NCBI RefSeq assembly: GCF_001579805.1
Contig: NZ_CP014546.1
Location: 3,844,001-3,908,000 of the forward strand
Origin: Pseudomonas azotoformans
GTDB lineage: Bacteria; Pseudomonadota; Gammaproteobacteria; Pseudomonadales; Pseudomonadaceae
DNA length: 64,000 nt
Direction of reading: 5' to 3'
Below are positions 1-9,707 of the stretch, piece by piece (the first letter of the stretch is position 1; every line of letters begins with the position of its first letter). The notes beneath the pieces were generated by a model. The model saw only the letters and a program-made list of their open reading frames with translations. It did no database searches and was not told the DNA's origin. Both the position numbers and the translations under genes were made by a program.

Positions 1-1
1 C

Positions 2-1237
2 GGCAATCTTCCAGCGGGCAACCGCCTGATTGCACTGGCCTGTTCGGGTGGCGATGCGGGGCTGATTGCCGACTATGCCGAACGCAATCATCTGGCCTTG
101 CCGAAACTGGACGAAGACCAACGCGCTGAACTGGCCCAGGTGCTGCCCAGCTACGCCAACCTGGTCAACCCGCTGGATTTCACCACCGCCATCTGGGGCG
201 ACCGTGATGCCCTGAACACGATGCTTGACACCGCGCTACGAACCGACGCCGATGCCGCCATGCTGGTGCTGGATTACCCGGCTGAGTTCACTGGCGAGCG
301 CAAGGAGTGCGACCTGCTGCTGGAGCTGTTCTGCGCCGCTCTCGGCCGGCATGGCAAAACCGGATTTGTCACCTCGGCGTTTCCCGAGCTGCTGCCGGCC
401 CATGCCCGCGAGCGTCTGCATGCTCAGGGGATCGCCGCGCTGCAAGGCGTAGAGGATGCACTGGCGGCTTGGGGGCGGATTGCCGACTACCAGAGCAACC
501 GGCGCGTGTTGCTGGAGCGAGGCGAGTCGATCCTCGAACCCTTGTGCCCAAAAGCCCTGGATGACAGTGGCGGGGCCTTGGACGAGTGGGCTTCCAAGCA
601 AGCCTTGCGTGCGTTCGGCCTGACCACACCCGCCGGCGTGCTGAGTACGCCGGGAAGGGCGGTCAGTGATGCAGAACTGCTGGGCTATCCGTTGGTGCTC
701 AAGGCGGTCAGCGCGCAGTTGCCGCACAAGACTGAGGCCGGTGCCGTGGTGCTGAACCTGCAGAACGGCATGGCCCTGACCGCCGCACTTGAGCAGATGC
801 GCGAGCATCTTTCGGCTTATGCGCCGCATGTCGTTTTCGATCAATTGCTGTTGGAGTCGATGGCGACGCCGCCATTAGCCGAGTTGATCGTGGGCATCAA
901 GCGCGAAAACGACTTTGGCCTGGCCCTGGTCATCGGTGCCGGCGGCATCCTGGTGGAGCTGCTCAAGGACAGCCGCAGCCTGTTGTTGCCGACCACCGAC
1001 AGTGCCATCCGCAACGCCTTGCTCAGCCTGCGCAGTGCCGCGTTATTGCAGGGTTTTCGCGGGCGTGAAGTGGCGGATCTGGAGGCGCTGGTGGCGGCCA
1101 TCCGGGCCGTGGCCGACTACGCCTGCGCCAATGCCGGGCAATTGCTGGAGCTGGATGTGAACCCATTGTTGGTCAATGCCCAGGGCGCCACGGCGGTCGA
1201 TGCGTTGATCCGTCTAGGAGATGAACATGCGCGATAA
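2..1237 (+). CDS. Acyl-CoA synthetase, NDP-forming type (5' end outside window)
   Basis: This is the C-terminal 411 residues of an ADP-forming acyl-CoA synthetase (acetate-CoA ligase family). The frame is open from base 2, so the first start in view (TTG at 98) is internal. The visible part begins in a CoA-ligase-like subdomain (ACSGGDAGLIADYAE) and continues into an ATP-grasp domain with LVLKAVSAQLPHKTEAGAV and a C-terminal LLELDVNPLLVN. These are family hallmarks of enzymes making an acyl-CoA from acid, CoA and ATP. The substrate cannot be read. The stop overlaps the next gene, so the two are translationally coupled and the gene probably belongs to the same catabolic operon as the decarboxylase and ABC importer that follow. 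Confidence 0.85.
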   Translation, partial: GNLPAGNRLIALACSGGDAGLIADYAERNHLALPKLDEDQRAELAQVLPSYANLVNPLDFTTAIWGDRDALNTMLDTALRTDADAAMLVLDYPAEFTGERKECDLLLELFCAALGRHGKTGFVTSAFPELLPAHARERLHAQGIAALQGVEDALAAWGRIADYQSNRRVLLERGESILEPLCPKALDDSGGALDEWASKQALRAFGLTTPAGVLSTPGRAVSDAELLGYPLVLKAVSAQLPHKTEAGAVVLNLQNGMALTAALEQMREHLSAYAPHVVFDQLLLESMATPPLAELIVGIKRENDFGLALVIGAGGILVELLKDSRSLLLPTTDSAIRNALLSLRSAALLQGFRGREVADLEALVAAIRAVADYACANAGQLLELDVNPLLVNAQGATAVDALIRLGDEHAR

Positions 1238-2834
1238 CACCCTGACCGGCGGCCAGGCCCTGGTGCGGTTGCTGGCCAATTATGGCGTCGACACGGTCTT
1301 CGGCATTCCCGGTGTGCACACCCTGGAGCTGTATCGCGGCCTGCCCGGCAGTGGCATTCGCCATGTGCTCACACGGCATGAGCAAGGTGCCGGCTTTATG
1401 GCTGACGGCTACGCGCGGGTCAGTGGCAAGCCGGGGGTATGCTTTGTGATCACCGGTCCCGGCGTGACCAATGCCGCCACCGCGATTGGCCAGGCGTACG
1501 CTGATTCGATTCCGATGCTGGTGATCTCCAGCGTCAACAGCACCGCCAGCCTCGGCAAGGGTTGGGGCATCCTGCATGAGACCCAGGACCAACGCGCGAT
1601 CACGGCGCCGATCACCGCGTTTTCGGCGGTGGCACTGAGTGCTGAGGATTTGCCTGAACTGGTCGCCCGCGCCTACGCGGTGTTCGACAGCGAACGACCC
1701 CGTCCGGTGCATATCTCGGTGCCGCTGGATGTGTTGGCGGCGCCGATCCTGCGCGACTGGAGCAATGAGGTCGTACGCCGCCCTGGTCGTGGCTTGCCGT
1801 CGGCCGATGCCTTGGATCAAGCTGCGGCCAAGCTCGCGACGGCCAAGCGACCCATGATCATTGCCGGTGGCGGTGCCTTGGCGGCGGGCGAGGCTTTGCA
1901 ACGGTTGAGCACCCAGTTGGCGGCGCCGTTCTTCACCAGCGTGGCCGGCAAGGGTCTATTGCCCATCAATGACCCGCTGAATGCCGGCTCCACCCTGTGC
2001 GTCGAACCCGGCTGGCAACTGATCAGCGAGGCGGATGTGGTGCTGGCAATCGGCACGGAAATGGCCGACACCGACTATTGGCGTGAGCGTTTGCCGCTCA
2101 ACGGCGAGTTGTTGAGGGTGGATATCGATGCGCGCAAATTCAATGATTTCTACCCCTGTGCCGTGGCACTGAAAGGCGATGCACAGCAGACCGTGCAGGC
2201 CTTGCTGGAGCGCCTGCCGGCCACAGCGCGCGACGCTGAAGCCGCCATTTCGACAGTGAGGGCGTTGTTGCAGGCAGTCGAGTTGGGGCACGGCCCCTTG
2301 CAGTCCATCCACCAAGCCATTCTCGACCGTATCGAAGCCGAATTGCCGGCCAATGCGTTCATCAGCAGCGACATGACCCAACTGGCCTACACCGGCAATT
2401 ACGCCTACCGCAGCCGTGCGCCGCGCAGCTGGTTGCATCCTACCGGCTACGGTACCTTGGGCTACGGCCTGCCCGCAGGTATCGGCGCCAAGTTTGGCGC
2501 GCCACAGCGGCCGGGTTTGGTGCTGGTGGGCGACGGTGGTTTCCTCTACACCGCCCAGGAACTGGCCACCGCCGTCGAAGAACTGGACAGCCCGTTGGTG
2601 GTGCTGTTGTGGAACAACGACGCGCTTGGCCAGATTCGCGATGACATGTTGAGCCTCGATATCGAGCCCATCGGCGTGCTGCCGCGCAACCCGGATTTCG
2701 CGCTGTTCGCCCAGGCGTTCGGCTGCACCGTGAACCAGCCCCGCACCCTGGATGAATTGCAGACGGACCTGCGCAACGCGTTCAAACGCAATGGCGTGAC
2801 CTTGATCGAGTTGAAACATGCCTGTGCCTGTTGA
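1227..2834 (+). CDS. ThDP-dependent 2-oxoacid decarboxylase, acetolactate-synthase fold (AruI-like)
   Basis: The 535-residue protein has the three-domain acetolactate synthase/benzoylformate decarboxylase fold: an N-terminal PYR domain with the catalytic Glu context (TRHEQGAGFMADGYAR), a central domain, and a C-terminal PP domain with the ThDP/Mg motif GDGGFLY...WNND. It resembles 5-guanidino-2-oxopentanoate decarboxylase (AruI) of the arginine transaminase pathway, but no aruH is adjacent, so the substrate is uncertain. ATG 1227 is preferred over ATG 1221 because AGGAG at 1216-1220 abuts the latter and lies 6 bases before the former. It overlaps the CoA synthetase and is 19 bases upstream of the ABC binding protein. 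Confidence 0.75.
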   Translation: MRDNTLTGGQALVRLLANYGVDTVFGIPGVHTLELYRGLPGSGIRHVLTRHEQGAGFMADGYARVSGKPGVCFVITGPGVTNAATAIGQAYADSIPMLVISSVNSTASLGKGWGILHETQDQRAITAPITAFSAVALSAEDLPELVARAYAVFDSERPRPVHISVPLDVLAAPILRDWSNEVVRRPGRGLPSADALDQAAAKLATAKRPMIIAGGGALAAGEALQRLSTQLAAPFFTSVAGKGLLPINDPLNAGSTLCVEPGWQLISEADVVLAIGTEMADTDYWRERLPLNGELLRVDIDARKFNDFYPCAVALKGDAQQTVQALLERLPATARDAEAAISTVRALLQAVELGHGPLQSIHQAILDRIEAELPANAFISSDMTQLAYTGNYAYRSRAPRSWLHPTGYGTLGYGLPAGIGAKFGAPQRPGLVLVGDGGFLYTAQELATAVEELDSPLVVLLWNNDALGQIRDDMLSLDIEPIGVLPRNPDFALFAQAFGCTVNQPRTLDELQTDLRNAFKRNGVTLIELKHACAC

Positions 2835-2853
2835 CCTTTAGAGAGACAAGACC

Positions 2854-4440
2854 ATGAGCGAAAACAACAACAAAATGACTCAAGCGATGCACCGCCGCGA
2901 CTTTCTCAAACACAGCGCCGTGGCTGGCGCGGTGGCTGCGGCGTTCTCCATGGGCTTGCCGTTGCAGGCCTTTGCCGCCGACGCCACGCCCAAAGCGGGC
3001 GGTGTATTGCGCCTGGGCCTGGCCGGTGGCAGCACCACCGATTCCCGCGATCCGGGTTCCTGGGTCGATACCTTCACCTTTGTCGGTTTCTCGGCGGTGT
3101 ACAACACCCTTACGGAAATCGCGGTGGACGGCAGCGCGATTCCCGAACTGGCCGAGCGCTTTGAATCCACACCTGATGCGCGGGTGTGGACCTTTCACTT
3201 GCGGCCTGGTGTGACCTTCCACAACGGCAAAAACTTGACCGCCGACGACGTGGTGGTCTCGATCAATCATCACTTGGACGCCAAGTCCACCTCCGCCGCC
3301 AAGACCGTGTTGGGTGATGTCGCCAGCGTGAGCGCCCAGGGCAGCGATGCGGTGGTGTTCGAGTTGCATTCGGGTAACGCCGACTTTGCGTATGTCGTCG
3401 CTGATTACCACTTGGTGATCATGCCCGCCAAGGACGGCGTGGCGGACTGGCAAGCCGGCGTGGGTACCAGTGGCTATCGCCTGAAAAGCTTCGAACCCGG
3501 CGTGCGCATGGACCTGGAACGCAACCCAGACTATTGGAAACCCGGTCGCGCGCACTTCGCCAGCGCCGAGTTGCTTGCCATCGCCGACGGCGCCGCGCGG
3601 GTCAATGCGCTGGTCACCGGGCAGGTGGATGTGATCAACAAGGTCGACCTGAAAACCGTGGCGCTGCTCAAGCGCAACCCCGGTCTGGTGATCGAAGAAA
3701 CCAAGGGCGCGCAGCACTACACCTTCCCGATGCTGTGCGACAGCAATGAATTCAAGAACAACGACATCCGTATGGCCATGAAGCATGCGATCAACCGCGA
3801 GACGTTGTTGGCCTCCGTGCTGCATGGCTACGGCCTGGTGGGCAACGACCACCCGATCCAGCCCGGCAGTCGCTTTATCAATGCGGCCCTGGAGCAGCGC
3901 GCCTACGACCCGGACAAGTCGCGATTCTACCTGCGCAAGGCCGGTGTGGAGTCGCTCAAGGTGCGCCTGCAGGCTTCCGATGCGGCTTACACCGGTGCGG
4001 TGGACGCCTCGGTCTTGTTCAAGGAGCAGGCACGCCAAGCGGGTATCGACATCGATGTGGTGCGTGAACCCGCCGACGGGTTCTTCTCCAATGTGTGGAT
4101 GAAGCAGCCGTTCACCACCTCGTTCTGGTACAGCAGCCTGACCGCCGACCGCATGTTCAGCATCGGCTACGCCAAAGGCGCGGCGTGGAATGAAACCCAT
4201 TGGGACAACCCACGTTTCAACCAACTGCTCAACGCCGCCCGTGGCGAGATGAACGCGCCGTTGCGCCAGGAGATGTACAACGAAATGCAGGCCCTGTGCC
4301 GGGATGACGGCGGGGCGATTGTGCCGCTGTTTGCCAGCTCGGTGGCGGCGCGCTCGAACAAGGTCAACCACGGGCCGCTGACCGCGCCCTATGGTGAGTT
4401 GGATGGGCTGCGGTTGATCGAGCGGTGGTGGCAGGCCTGA
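2854..4440 (+). CDS. ABC transporter substrate-binding protein, peptide/opine (DppA/OppA) family
   Basis: This 528-residue periplasmic binding protein belongs to the family-5 extracellular solute-binding proteins. The N-terminus carries a twin-arginine signal (RRDFLKHSAVAGAVAAAF, cleavage near AFA-AD), so it is probably Tat-exported. Family features include the TADDVVVSINHHLD-like segment after the first strand set and a C-terminal region ending GLRLIERWW. It feeds the two permeases and the fused ATPase encoded immediately downstream. The ligand could be a peptide, an opine or a guanidino compound; the neighbouring 2-oxoacid decarboxylase and CoA ligase favour an amino-acid-derived molecule, which is inference. 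Confidence 0.88.
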   Translation: MSENNNKMTQAMHRRDFLKHSAVAGAVAAAFSMGLPLQAFAADATPKAGGVLRLGLAGGSTTDSRDPGSWVDTFTFVGFSAVYNTLTEIAVDGSAIPELAERFESTPDARVWTFHLRPGVTFHNGKNLTADDVVVSINHHLDAKSTSAAKTVLGDVASVSAQGSDAVVFELHSGNADFAYVVADYHLVIMPAKDGVADWQAGVGTSGYRLKSFEPGVRMDLERNPDYWKPGRAHFASAELLAIADGAARVNALVTGQVDVINKVDLKTVALLKRNPGLVIEETKGAQHYTFPMLCDSNEFKNNDIRMAMKHAINRETLLASVLHGYGLVGNDHPIQPGSRFINAALEQRAYDPDKSRFYLRKAGVESLKVRLQASDAAYTGAVDASVLFKEQARQAGIDIDVVREPADGFFSNVWMKQPFTTSFWYSSLTADRMFSIGYAKGAAWNETHWDNPRFNQLLNAARGEMNAPLRQEMYNEMQALCRDDGGAIVPLFASSVAARSNKVNHGPLTAPYGELDGLRLIERWWQA

Positions 4441-4451
4441 GGAGTGGCACC

Positions 4452-5411
4452 ATGAATAGCCTGTTGAAGCTGGTCCTGCAACGCCTGGCACTGGGTGTGC
4501 TGTCGTTGTTCGCCGTGTCGGTGGTCATCTTTCTCGCCGTGGGCATGCTGCCGGGGGATATTGCCCAGGCCATGCTCGGGCAGTCCGCCACGCCGGAAAC
4601 CGTGGCGGCATTTCGGGCGCAGCTGGGCCTGGATCTGCCGCCGTTCACGCGCTTTGCCCAATGGCTGCTGCGCCTGCTGCACGGTGACCTGGGTGCGTCG
4701 CTGGCCAATCAGCGACCGATTGCCGATTTGATCGGTGCGCGATTGGGTAACACCCTGAGCCTGGCTGCATTGGCGGCGTTGGTCTCGGTGCCCACGGCGC
4801 TGGTGCTGGGCATGCTGGCGGCGCTGTACCGCAACAGCTGGTTCGATCGGCTGCTCAATACCTCGGCGTTGAGCGCCGTGTCGTTTCCGGAGTTCTTCGT
4901 CGCCTACCTGCTGATCCTGGTGTTCTCGGTGAAACTCGGCTGGTTCCCCAGCCTGTCGAACCTGGCGCCGGATGCCACGTTTGGCACGATTCTGGAACGC
5001 TCGGTGTTGCCGGTGGCAACCCTGAGCCTGGTGGTGATCGCGCAGATGATGCGCATGACCCGCGCGTCCCTGATCAACCTGCTCGCCAGCCCCTATATCG
5101 AAATGGCTCGCCTGAAGGGCATCCGCCAGTCGCGGATTATCTGGCGGCATGCGCTGCCCAACGCGCTGGCGCCGATCGTCAACGTGATCGCGCTGAACCT
5201 GGCGTATCTGGTGGTGGGGGTGGTGGTGGTCGAAGTGGTGTTTGTCTATCCGGGCCTCGGCCAGTTGCTGGTGGACTCGGTGTCCAAGCGCGACATCCCG
5301 GTGGTGCAGGCGTGCAGCCTGATCTTTGCCGCCACTTATATCCTGCTCAATACCGGGGCGGACGTGTTGTCCATCGCCAGCAACCCACGCCTGATGCATC
5401 CCAAGGGGTAG
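4452..5411 (+). CDS. ABC transporter permease, DppB type
   Basis: The 319-residue inner-membrane permease has a first transmembrane helix at the N-terminus (RLALGVLSLFAVSVVIFLAVG), a periplasmic loop, then five more helices. The EAA cytoplasmic loop that docks on the ATPase is seen in EMARLKGIRQSRIIWRHALPNAL. ATG 4452 was chosen over a GTG at 4425 inside the preceding gene: GAGGAG around 4439-4444 lies about 7 bases upstream and the helix then begins at the usual distance. It is followed 3 bases later by the DppC-type partner. Confidence 0.9.
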   Translation: MNSLLKLVLQRLALGVLSLFAVSVVIFLAVGMLPGDIAQAMLGQSATPETVAAFRAQLGLDLPPFTRFAQWLLRLLHGDLGASLANQRPIADLIGARLGNTLSLAALAALVSVPTALVLGMLAALYRNSWFDRLLNTSALSAVSFPEFFVAYLLILVFSVKLGWFPSLSNLAPDATFGTILERSVLPVATLSLVVIAQMMRMTRASLINLLASPYIEMARLKGIRQSRIIWRHALPNALAPIVNVIALNLAYLVVGVVVVEVVFVYPGLGQLLVDSVSKRDIPVVQACSLIFAATYILLNTGADVLSIASNPRLMHPKG

Positions 5412-5414
5412 CCC

Positions 5415-6242
5415 ATGAACCTGTTGAGCCAAGTGGCCCGCGCGCCGTTGAGCGCCAAGTTCGGCTTGCTGATTATTCTGTTGTACATCGCTGTGGCCGT
5501 GTTTGCGCCGTTGCTGGCGCCCTATGGCGAGACCCAGGTGGTGGGCGAGGGCTTTGCGCCCTGGAGCGGCCAGTTTCTGTTGGGCACCGATAACCTGGGG
5601 CGCGATATGTTCAGCCGTTTGGTCTACGGCGCGCGCAACACGCTGGGTATCGCCTTCCTGACCACCACGTTGGCGTTTTTGCTGGGGGGCTTGAGCGGCT
5701 TGGTGGCGGCGATCAAGGGCGGTTGGATTGACCAGGGCTTGTCGCGGGTGGTGGATGTGCTGATGGCGATCCCGCAGCTGATCTTCGCCTTGTTGATTCT
5801 GAGCGTTGTGGGCACCAACGCCACGTCGCTGGTGTTGGTGATTGCCTTGCTGGATTCGACGCGGGTGTTTCGCTTGTCCCGTGCCGTGGCAATGACCGTG
5901 GTGGTGCAGGATTTTGTCGAAGCCGCCCGCCTGCGCGGCGAAGGCCTGTGGTGGCTGGTTACCCGCGAAGTGTTGCCCAACGCCGCCGCGCCGCTGATTG
6001 CCGAATTCGGCCTGCGCTTCTGCTTTGTGTTCCTGTTCATCAGCGCGTTGTCGTTCCTCGGCCTGGGCATTCAGCCGCCCACTGCGGACTGGGGCAGCAT
6101 GGTGCGTGACAACGCGGTGTTGATCACCTTTGGCGACATCAGCCCGTTGCTGCCGGCCCTGGCGGTGGCGTTGATCACCGTCAGCGTGAATTTTGTCGTC
6201 GACTGGATGCTGCACAAATCAAGCGGCCTGAAGGAGTGTTGA
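5415..6242 (+). CDS. ABC transporter permease, DppC type
   Basis: The 275-residue second permease of the importer has an N-terminal helix (FGLLIILLYIAVAVFAPLLAP), the LLGTDNLGRDMFSRLVYGAR sequence typical of DppC proteins, and an EAA loop (DFVEAARLRGEGLWWLVTREVLPN). It forms the heterodimeric membrane channel with the upstream DppB-type protein. It starts 3 bases after that gene, and its stop lies 2 bases before the ATG of the ATPase gene, so the importer is one transcription unit. Confidence 0.9.
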   Translation: MNLLSQVARAPLSAKFGLLIILLYIAVAVFAPLLAPYGETQVVGEGFAPWSGQFLLGTDNLGRDMFSRLVYGARNTLGIAFLTTTLAFLLGGLSGLVAAIKGGWIDQGLSRVVDVLMAIPQLIFALLILSVVGTNATSLVLVIALLDSTRVFRLSRAVAMTVVVQDFVEAARLRGEGLWWLVTREVLPNAAAPLIAEFGLRFCFVFLFISALSFLGLGIQPPTADWGSMVRDNAVLITFGDISPLLPALAVALITVSVNFVVDWMLHKSSGLKEC

Positions 6243-6244
6243 GG

Positions 6245-7864
6245 ATGGACAAGCCATTGCTGGAAATCCGCAACCTGCAGATCGAAGGGCATTACGAAGA
6301 CGCCTGGCACCCCCTGATCAAGGGCATTGATCTGACCCTGAAACGCGGCGAGGTGCTGGGTTTGATTGGCGAGTCGGGGGCGGGTAAATCCACCCTGGGG
6401 CTGGCGGCGATGGGGTATGCGCGGGACGGTTGCCGCATCACCGGTGGTTCGGTGTGTTTTGATGGTATCCAGTTATTGCAGGCCAGGCCCGAGGCGCTGC
6501 GCAAATTACGCGGCCTGCGCATTGCCTATGTGGCGCAGAGCGCGGCGGCGTCGTTCAACCCGGCGCATCGCCTGATCGACCAGCATGTCGAAACAGCGGT
6601 GATCAACGGTGGCATTGATCGCGCCCAGGCCGAGCGTGAAGCGGTGGAACTGTACCGTGTGTTGCGCCTGCCCAACCCGGAAACCATCGGTCAACGGTAT
6701 CCCCATCAAGTCTCCGGCGGGCAGTTGCAGCGGGTCATGACTGCAATGGCCATGGCCTGCCACCCGGACCTGATCATCTTCGACGAGCCCACCACCGCCC
6801 TCGACGTCACCACTCAGATCGAAGTGCTGGCGGCGATCCGCGATGCCGTGAAAACCTACGGCAGCGCCGCGCTCTACATCAGCCACGACCTGGCGGTGGT
6901 GGCGCAGATGGCTGACCGTATCATGGTGTTGCGTCACGGCAAGCTGGTGGAGGAGGCGGACACCCGCAGCATGCTCAGCCAGCCGCAGCAGGACTACACC
7001 AAATCCTTGTGGGCGGTGCGCAGTTTTCGCACCGAGCCCAAGGCCTGCCCGGACCAGCAAGTGCCGTTATTGGAGGTGCAGCAGGTGAGCGCCAGTTACG
7101 GTCATCAAGCGGTGCTGCATGAGGTGTCGATGAAGCTCTATCGCGGCCAGACCCTGGCGGTGATCGGCGAGTCGGGCAGCGGCAAGAGCTCCACGGCGCG
7201 TCTGATCACCGGACTGCTGCCGGCCACGGCGGGGCTGGTGCTGTATGACGGCGAGGCATTGCCGGCCGACTTTCGTCAGCGAAGCAAGGAGCAATTGCGG
7301 CGGATCCAGATGATCTACCAGATCCCCGACACGGCGCTGAACCCGCGCCAGCGCATCGTCGACATCATCGGCCGGCCGCTGACGTTTTACCTGGGCCTGA
7401 AGGGCAAGGCGATGCGCGCTCGCGTTGCCGAGTTGCTGGAGATGATCGAACTGGACCCGGCGGTGTTCATGGAGCGCCAGCCAAGGGAATTGTCCGGCGG
7501 CCAGAAACAGCGCATCTGCATCGCCCGTGCCTTGGCGGCCAACCCGCAACTGATCATCTGCGACGAAGTCACTTCGGCCCTGGATCAGCTGGTGGCCGAG
7601 GGCGTGCTGAAGTTGCTCAACCGCCTTCAGCAACAACTGGGCGTGGCCTACCTGTTTATCACTCATGACGTCGCCACCGTGCGTGCCATTGCCGATGAGG
7701 TGGTGGTGATGCAGCGGGGCAGGGTGGTGGATCAGGGCAGCCGCAGCGAGATTTTCACCCCGCCGTACCAGGACTACACCGGGCTGTTGTTTTCATCGGA
7801 GCCCGAGATGGACCCGGATTGGCTCGATCACTTGCTGGCCCAACGGGCGGCGCACACCGTTTGA
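6245..7864 (+). CDS. ABC transporter ATPase with two fused nucleotide-binding domains (DppD-DppF fusion)
   Basis: The 539-residue protein contains two complete ATPase domains. The first has Walker [10 protein letters not shown], signature VSGGQLQR and Walker [13 protein letters not shown]. The second has Walker [10 protein letters not shown], signature LSGGQKQR and Walker [13 protein letters not shown]. Both lie in the cytoplasm and drive uptake through the two permeases, replacing separate DppD and DppF subunits. ATG 6245 is preferred because AAGGAG at 6231-6236 lies 8 bases upstream; an in-frame GTG at 6236 overlaps that site. A quinone reductase gene follows after 9 bases. Confidence 0.9.
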   Translation: MDKPLLEIRNLQIEGHYEDAWHPLIKGIDLTLKRGEVLGLIGESGAGKSTLGLAAMGYARDGCRITGGSVCFDGIQLLQARPEALRKLRGLRIAYVAQSAAASFNPAHRLIDQHVETAVINGGIDRAQAEREAVELYRVLRLPNPETIGQRYPHQVSGGQLQRVMTAMAMACHPDLIIFDEPTTALDVTTQIEVLAAIRDAVKTYGSAALYISHDLAVVAQMADRIMVLRHGKLVEEADTRSMLSQPQQDYTKSLWAVRSFRTEPKACPDQQVPLLEVQQVSASYGHQAVLHEVSMKLYRGQTLAVIGESGSGKSSTARLITGLLPATAGLVLYDGEALPADFRQRSKEQLRRIQMIYQIPDTALNPRQRIVDIIGRPLTFYLGLKGKAMRARVAELLEMIELDPAVFMERQPRELSGGQKQRICIARALAANPQLIICDEVTSALDQLVAEGVLKLLNRLQQQLGVAYLFITHDVATVRAIADEVVVMQRGRVVDQGSRSEIFTPPYQDYTGLLFSSEPEMDPDWLDHLLAQRAAHTV

Positions 7865-7873
7865 GGAGTTTGT

Positions 7874-8572
7874 ATGAAAGTTCTGATTGTTCACGCGCAC
7901 CCTGAGCCACAGTCATTCACTGCGGCTTTGCGCGATCAGGCGGTGACCACACTGGAAGGCCAGGGGCATGAGGTAAAGGTCAGCGACTTGTACGCCATGC
8001 AGTGGAACCCGGTGGCGTCGGCAGCGGACTTTTCGTCGCGGGAAAACCCCGAGTACCTGGTGTACGCTCTGGAGCAGCGCATGGGGGTGAAGAAGCAGTC
8101 GATCGCTGCGGACATCCAGGGCGAGTTGGACAAGCTGCTGTGGGCAGATCTGCTGATCCTCAACTTTCCGATTTTCTGGTTCTCGGCGCCGGCCATGCTC
8201 AAGGGGTGGATCGACCGGGTGCTGGTGTCGGGTGTGTGTTACGGCGGCAAGCGCTTTTACGATCAAGGCGGCCTGGCAGGCAAGCGCGCGATGGTCACGG
8301 TGACCCTGGGCGGGCGCGAGCATATGTTCGGTGAGGGCGCGATTCATGGGCCGCTGGAGGACATGTTGCGGCCAATTCTGCGCGGGACGTTGGCGTATGT
8401 GGGGTATGACGTGATGCCACCGTTTGTGGCCTGGCATGTGCCGTATATCAGCGACGAGGCACGGCGGGGTTTCCTGGTGGGGTATGAGCAACGGCTGCAA
8501 GGGCTGGCGGATGAGCAGCCCTTGGTGTTCCCGAAGCTTGAGCAGTTTGATGAGGCGCTGTACCCGCTTTAG
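7874..8572 (+). CDS. NAD(P)H-dependent quinone oxidoreductase, flavodoxin-like fold
   Basis: The 232-residue protein starts with MKVLIVHAHPEPQSF, the FMN/FAD phosphate-binding loop of the NQO1/MdaB/Kef-ancillary family. It continues with the LILNFPIFWFSAPAMLKGWIDRV segment that forms the flavin and quinone pocket, and a C-terminal YVGYDVMPPFVAWHV region. It should be a soluble flavoprotein reducing quinones or related electrophiles by two electrons. A clear GAGGAG lies 5 bases before ATG. It is the last gene of the transport operon and ends 15 bases from the convergent DAHP synthase gene. Its role in that operon is unknown. Confidence 0.85.
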   Translation: MKVLIVHAHPEPQSFTAALRDQAVTTLEGQGHEVKVSDLYAMQWNPVASAADFSSRENPEYLVYALEQRMGVKKQSIAADIQGELDKLLWADLLILNFPIFWFSAPAMLKGWIDRVLVSGVCYGGKRFYDQGGLAGKRAMVTVTLGGREHMFGEGAIHGPLEDMLRPILRGTLAYVGYDVMPPFVAWHVPYISDEARRGFLVGYEQRLQGLADEQPLVFPKLEQFDEALYPL

Positions 8573-8587
8573 CAGCGCCTTGGTCAT

Positions 8588-9658
8588 TTAGCCTTGTGCG
8601 CGCAACTGCTGTGCCGCACTGCGCAACAGCTGCTCGGTGCCACTCCAGCCCAGGCAGCCATCGGTGATCGACACACCGTACTTCATCGATGCGCTCAGCG
8701 GCTGGCAGCCTTCGAACAGGTGGCTTTCGAGCATCATGCCGATCAACGAAGTGTCACCTTGCAGGCGTTGTTCCAGTACCTCGTTGAACACTGCCGGTTG
8801 ACGCAGCGGGTCCTTGCCGCTGTTGGCATGGCTGCAATCGACCATGATGCGCGCCGCTACCTTGGACTTGGCAAGATCGTGTTTCACCTGCGCCACGCTT
8901 TGCGCATCGTAGTTCGGTCCACGGTGACCGCCGCGCAGCACCAAGTGCGTGTCGGGGTTGCCTGGGGTCTGGATGATCGCCGGGTGACCCTGGCTGTCGA
9001 CGCCGAAGTGACGGTGCGGGTGGGACGCCGAGCGCATCGCGTCACAGGCAATCGCGACACCGCCGTCGGTGCCGTTCTTGAAGCCTACGGGCATGCCCAG
9101 GCCGCTGGCCATTTCGCGGTGGATCTGCGATTCGGTGGTGCGCGCGCCAATCGCGACCCAACTGAGCAGGTCATCGAAGTAGCCGGCTGCCATAGGTTGC
9201 AGCAGCTCAGTGGCGACTGGCAGGCCCAGGCGCAGCATTTCGCGCATCAGTTCGCGGGACAGGGTGAGGCCGGCGGCCATGTCATCACTGCCATCCAAGT
9301 GAGGATCGTAGGCCAGGCCTTTCCAGCCGATGGTGGTGCGCGGTTTTTCGACGTAGGCGCGGATCACCAGCAGCATCTGGTCGCTGACTTCCAGCGCGAG
9401 TTTCTTCAGGTTGCGCGCGTATTCCATGGCCGATTCCGGATCGTGGATCGAGCACGGGCCGACAATCACCAGCAAACGCGAATCTTCGCCATTGAGGATG
9501 GCGCGCACGGCTTGGCGATGGGCGTGGACTTGTTCGTTGAGGAACGGGCTCAGGGGCAGTTGGTGCTTGAGCTCGAGGGAGCTGGGCAGGCGCTGGGTCA
9601 GGGCTTCGTTGGCGCTGGTCAGTGCAGAGATCGGCAGAGCGGCGGTGGCAGAGTTCAT
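8588..9658 (-). CDS. 3-deoxy-7-phosphoheptulonate (DAHP) synthase, class I (AroFGH family)
   Basis: The enzyme condenses phosphoenolpyruvate and erythrose-4-phosphate, the first step of the shikimate pathway. The 356-residue sequence matches the Escherichia-type family throughout: VIVGPCSIHDPESAMEYA, RAYVEKPRTTIGWKG, GARTTESQIHREMASGL, GFKNGTDG, VDCSHANSGKD and ESHLFEGCQ (metal and substrate residues Cys, His, Glu and Asp are present). ATG 9658 is chosen over an in-frame TTG at 9664; AGGAAG is suitably placed upstream. The 500-base leader carries two small aromatic-rich reading frames and an intrinsic terminator, indicating control by charged aromatic tRNA. Which amino acid feeds back on the enzyme cannot be told. 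Confidence 0.95.
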   Translation of the reverse strand: MNSATAALPISALTSANEALTQRLPSSLELKHQLPLSPFLNEQVHAHRQAVRAILNGEDSRLLVIVGPCSIHDPESAMEYARNLKKLALEVSDQMLLVIRAYVEKPRTTIGWKGLAYDPHLDGSDDMAAGLTLSRELMREMLRLGLPVATELLQPMAAGYFDDLLSWVAIGARTTESQIHREMASGLGMPVGFKNGTDGGVAIACDAMRSASHPHRHFGVDSQGHPAIIQTPGNPDTHLVLRGGHRGPNYDAQSVAQVKHDLAKSKVAARIMVDCSHANSGKDPLRQPAVFNEVLEQRLQGDTSLIGMMLESHLFEGCQPLSASMKYGVSITDGCLGWSGTEQLLRSAAQQLRAQG

Positions 9659-9672
9659 ATTCAAGGCTTCCT

Positions 9673-9707
9673 GGGCAAGCGGCGGGCTGTTCCCGCGCGC
9701 TCTGCCC
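9673..9707 (-). promoter_or_regulatory. Strong hairpin just upstream of the DAHP synthase ribosome binding site
   Basis: On the minus strand GGGCA, AGCG and GCGGG pair with CCCGC, CGCT and TGCCC around an AACAG loop, with small bulges. There is no U tract, so it is not a classic terminator. It begins at the stop codon of the second leader peptide and ends just before AGGAAG of the DAHP synthase gene, where it could influence translation start or leader-to-gene coupling. Function is inferred from position. Confidence 0.5.

Noticed and set aside
2782..4491. A 569-residue minus-strand frame opposite the binding protein
   Set aside because: Same pattern: low-complexity composition, antisense to a well-supported gene.
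4389..6215. A 608-residue minus-strand open frame opposite the ABC permease genes
   Set aside because: It is rich in His, Gln and Arg with no family features, and lies antisense to two clear permeases; long antisense frames are common in GC-rich DNA.
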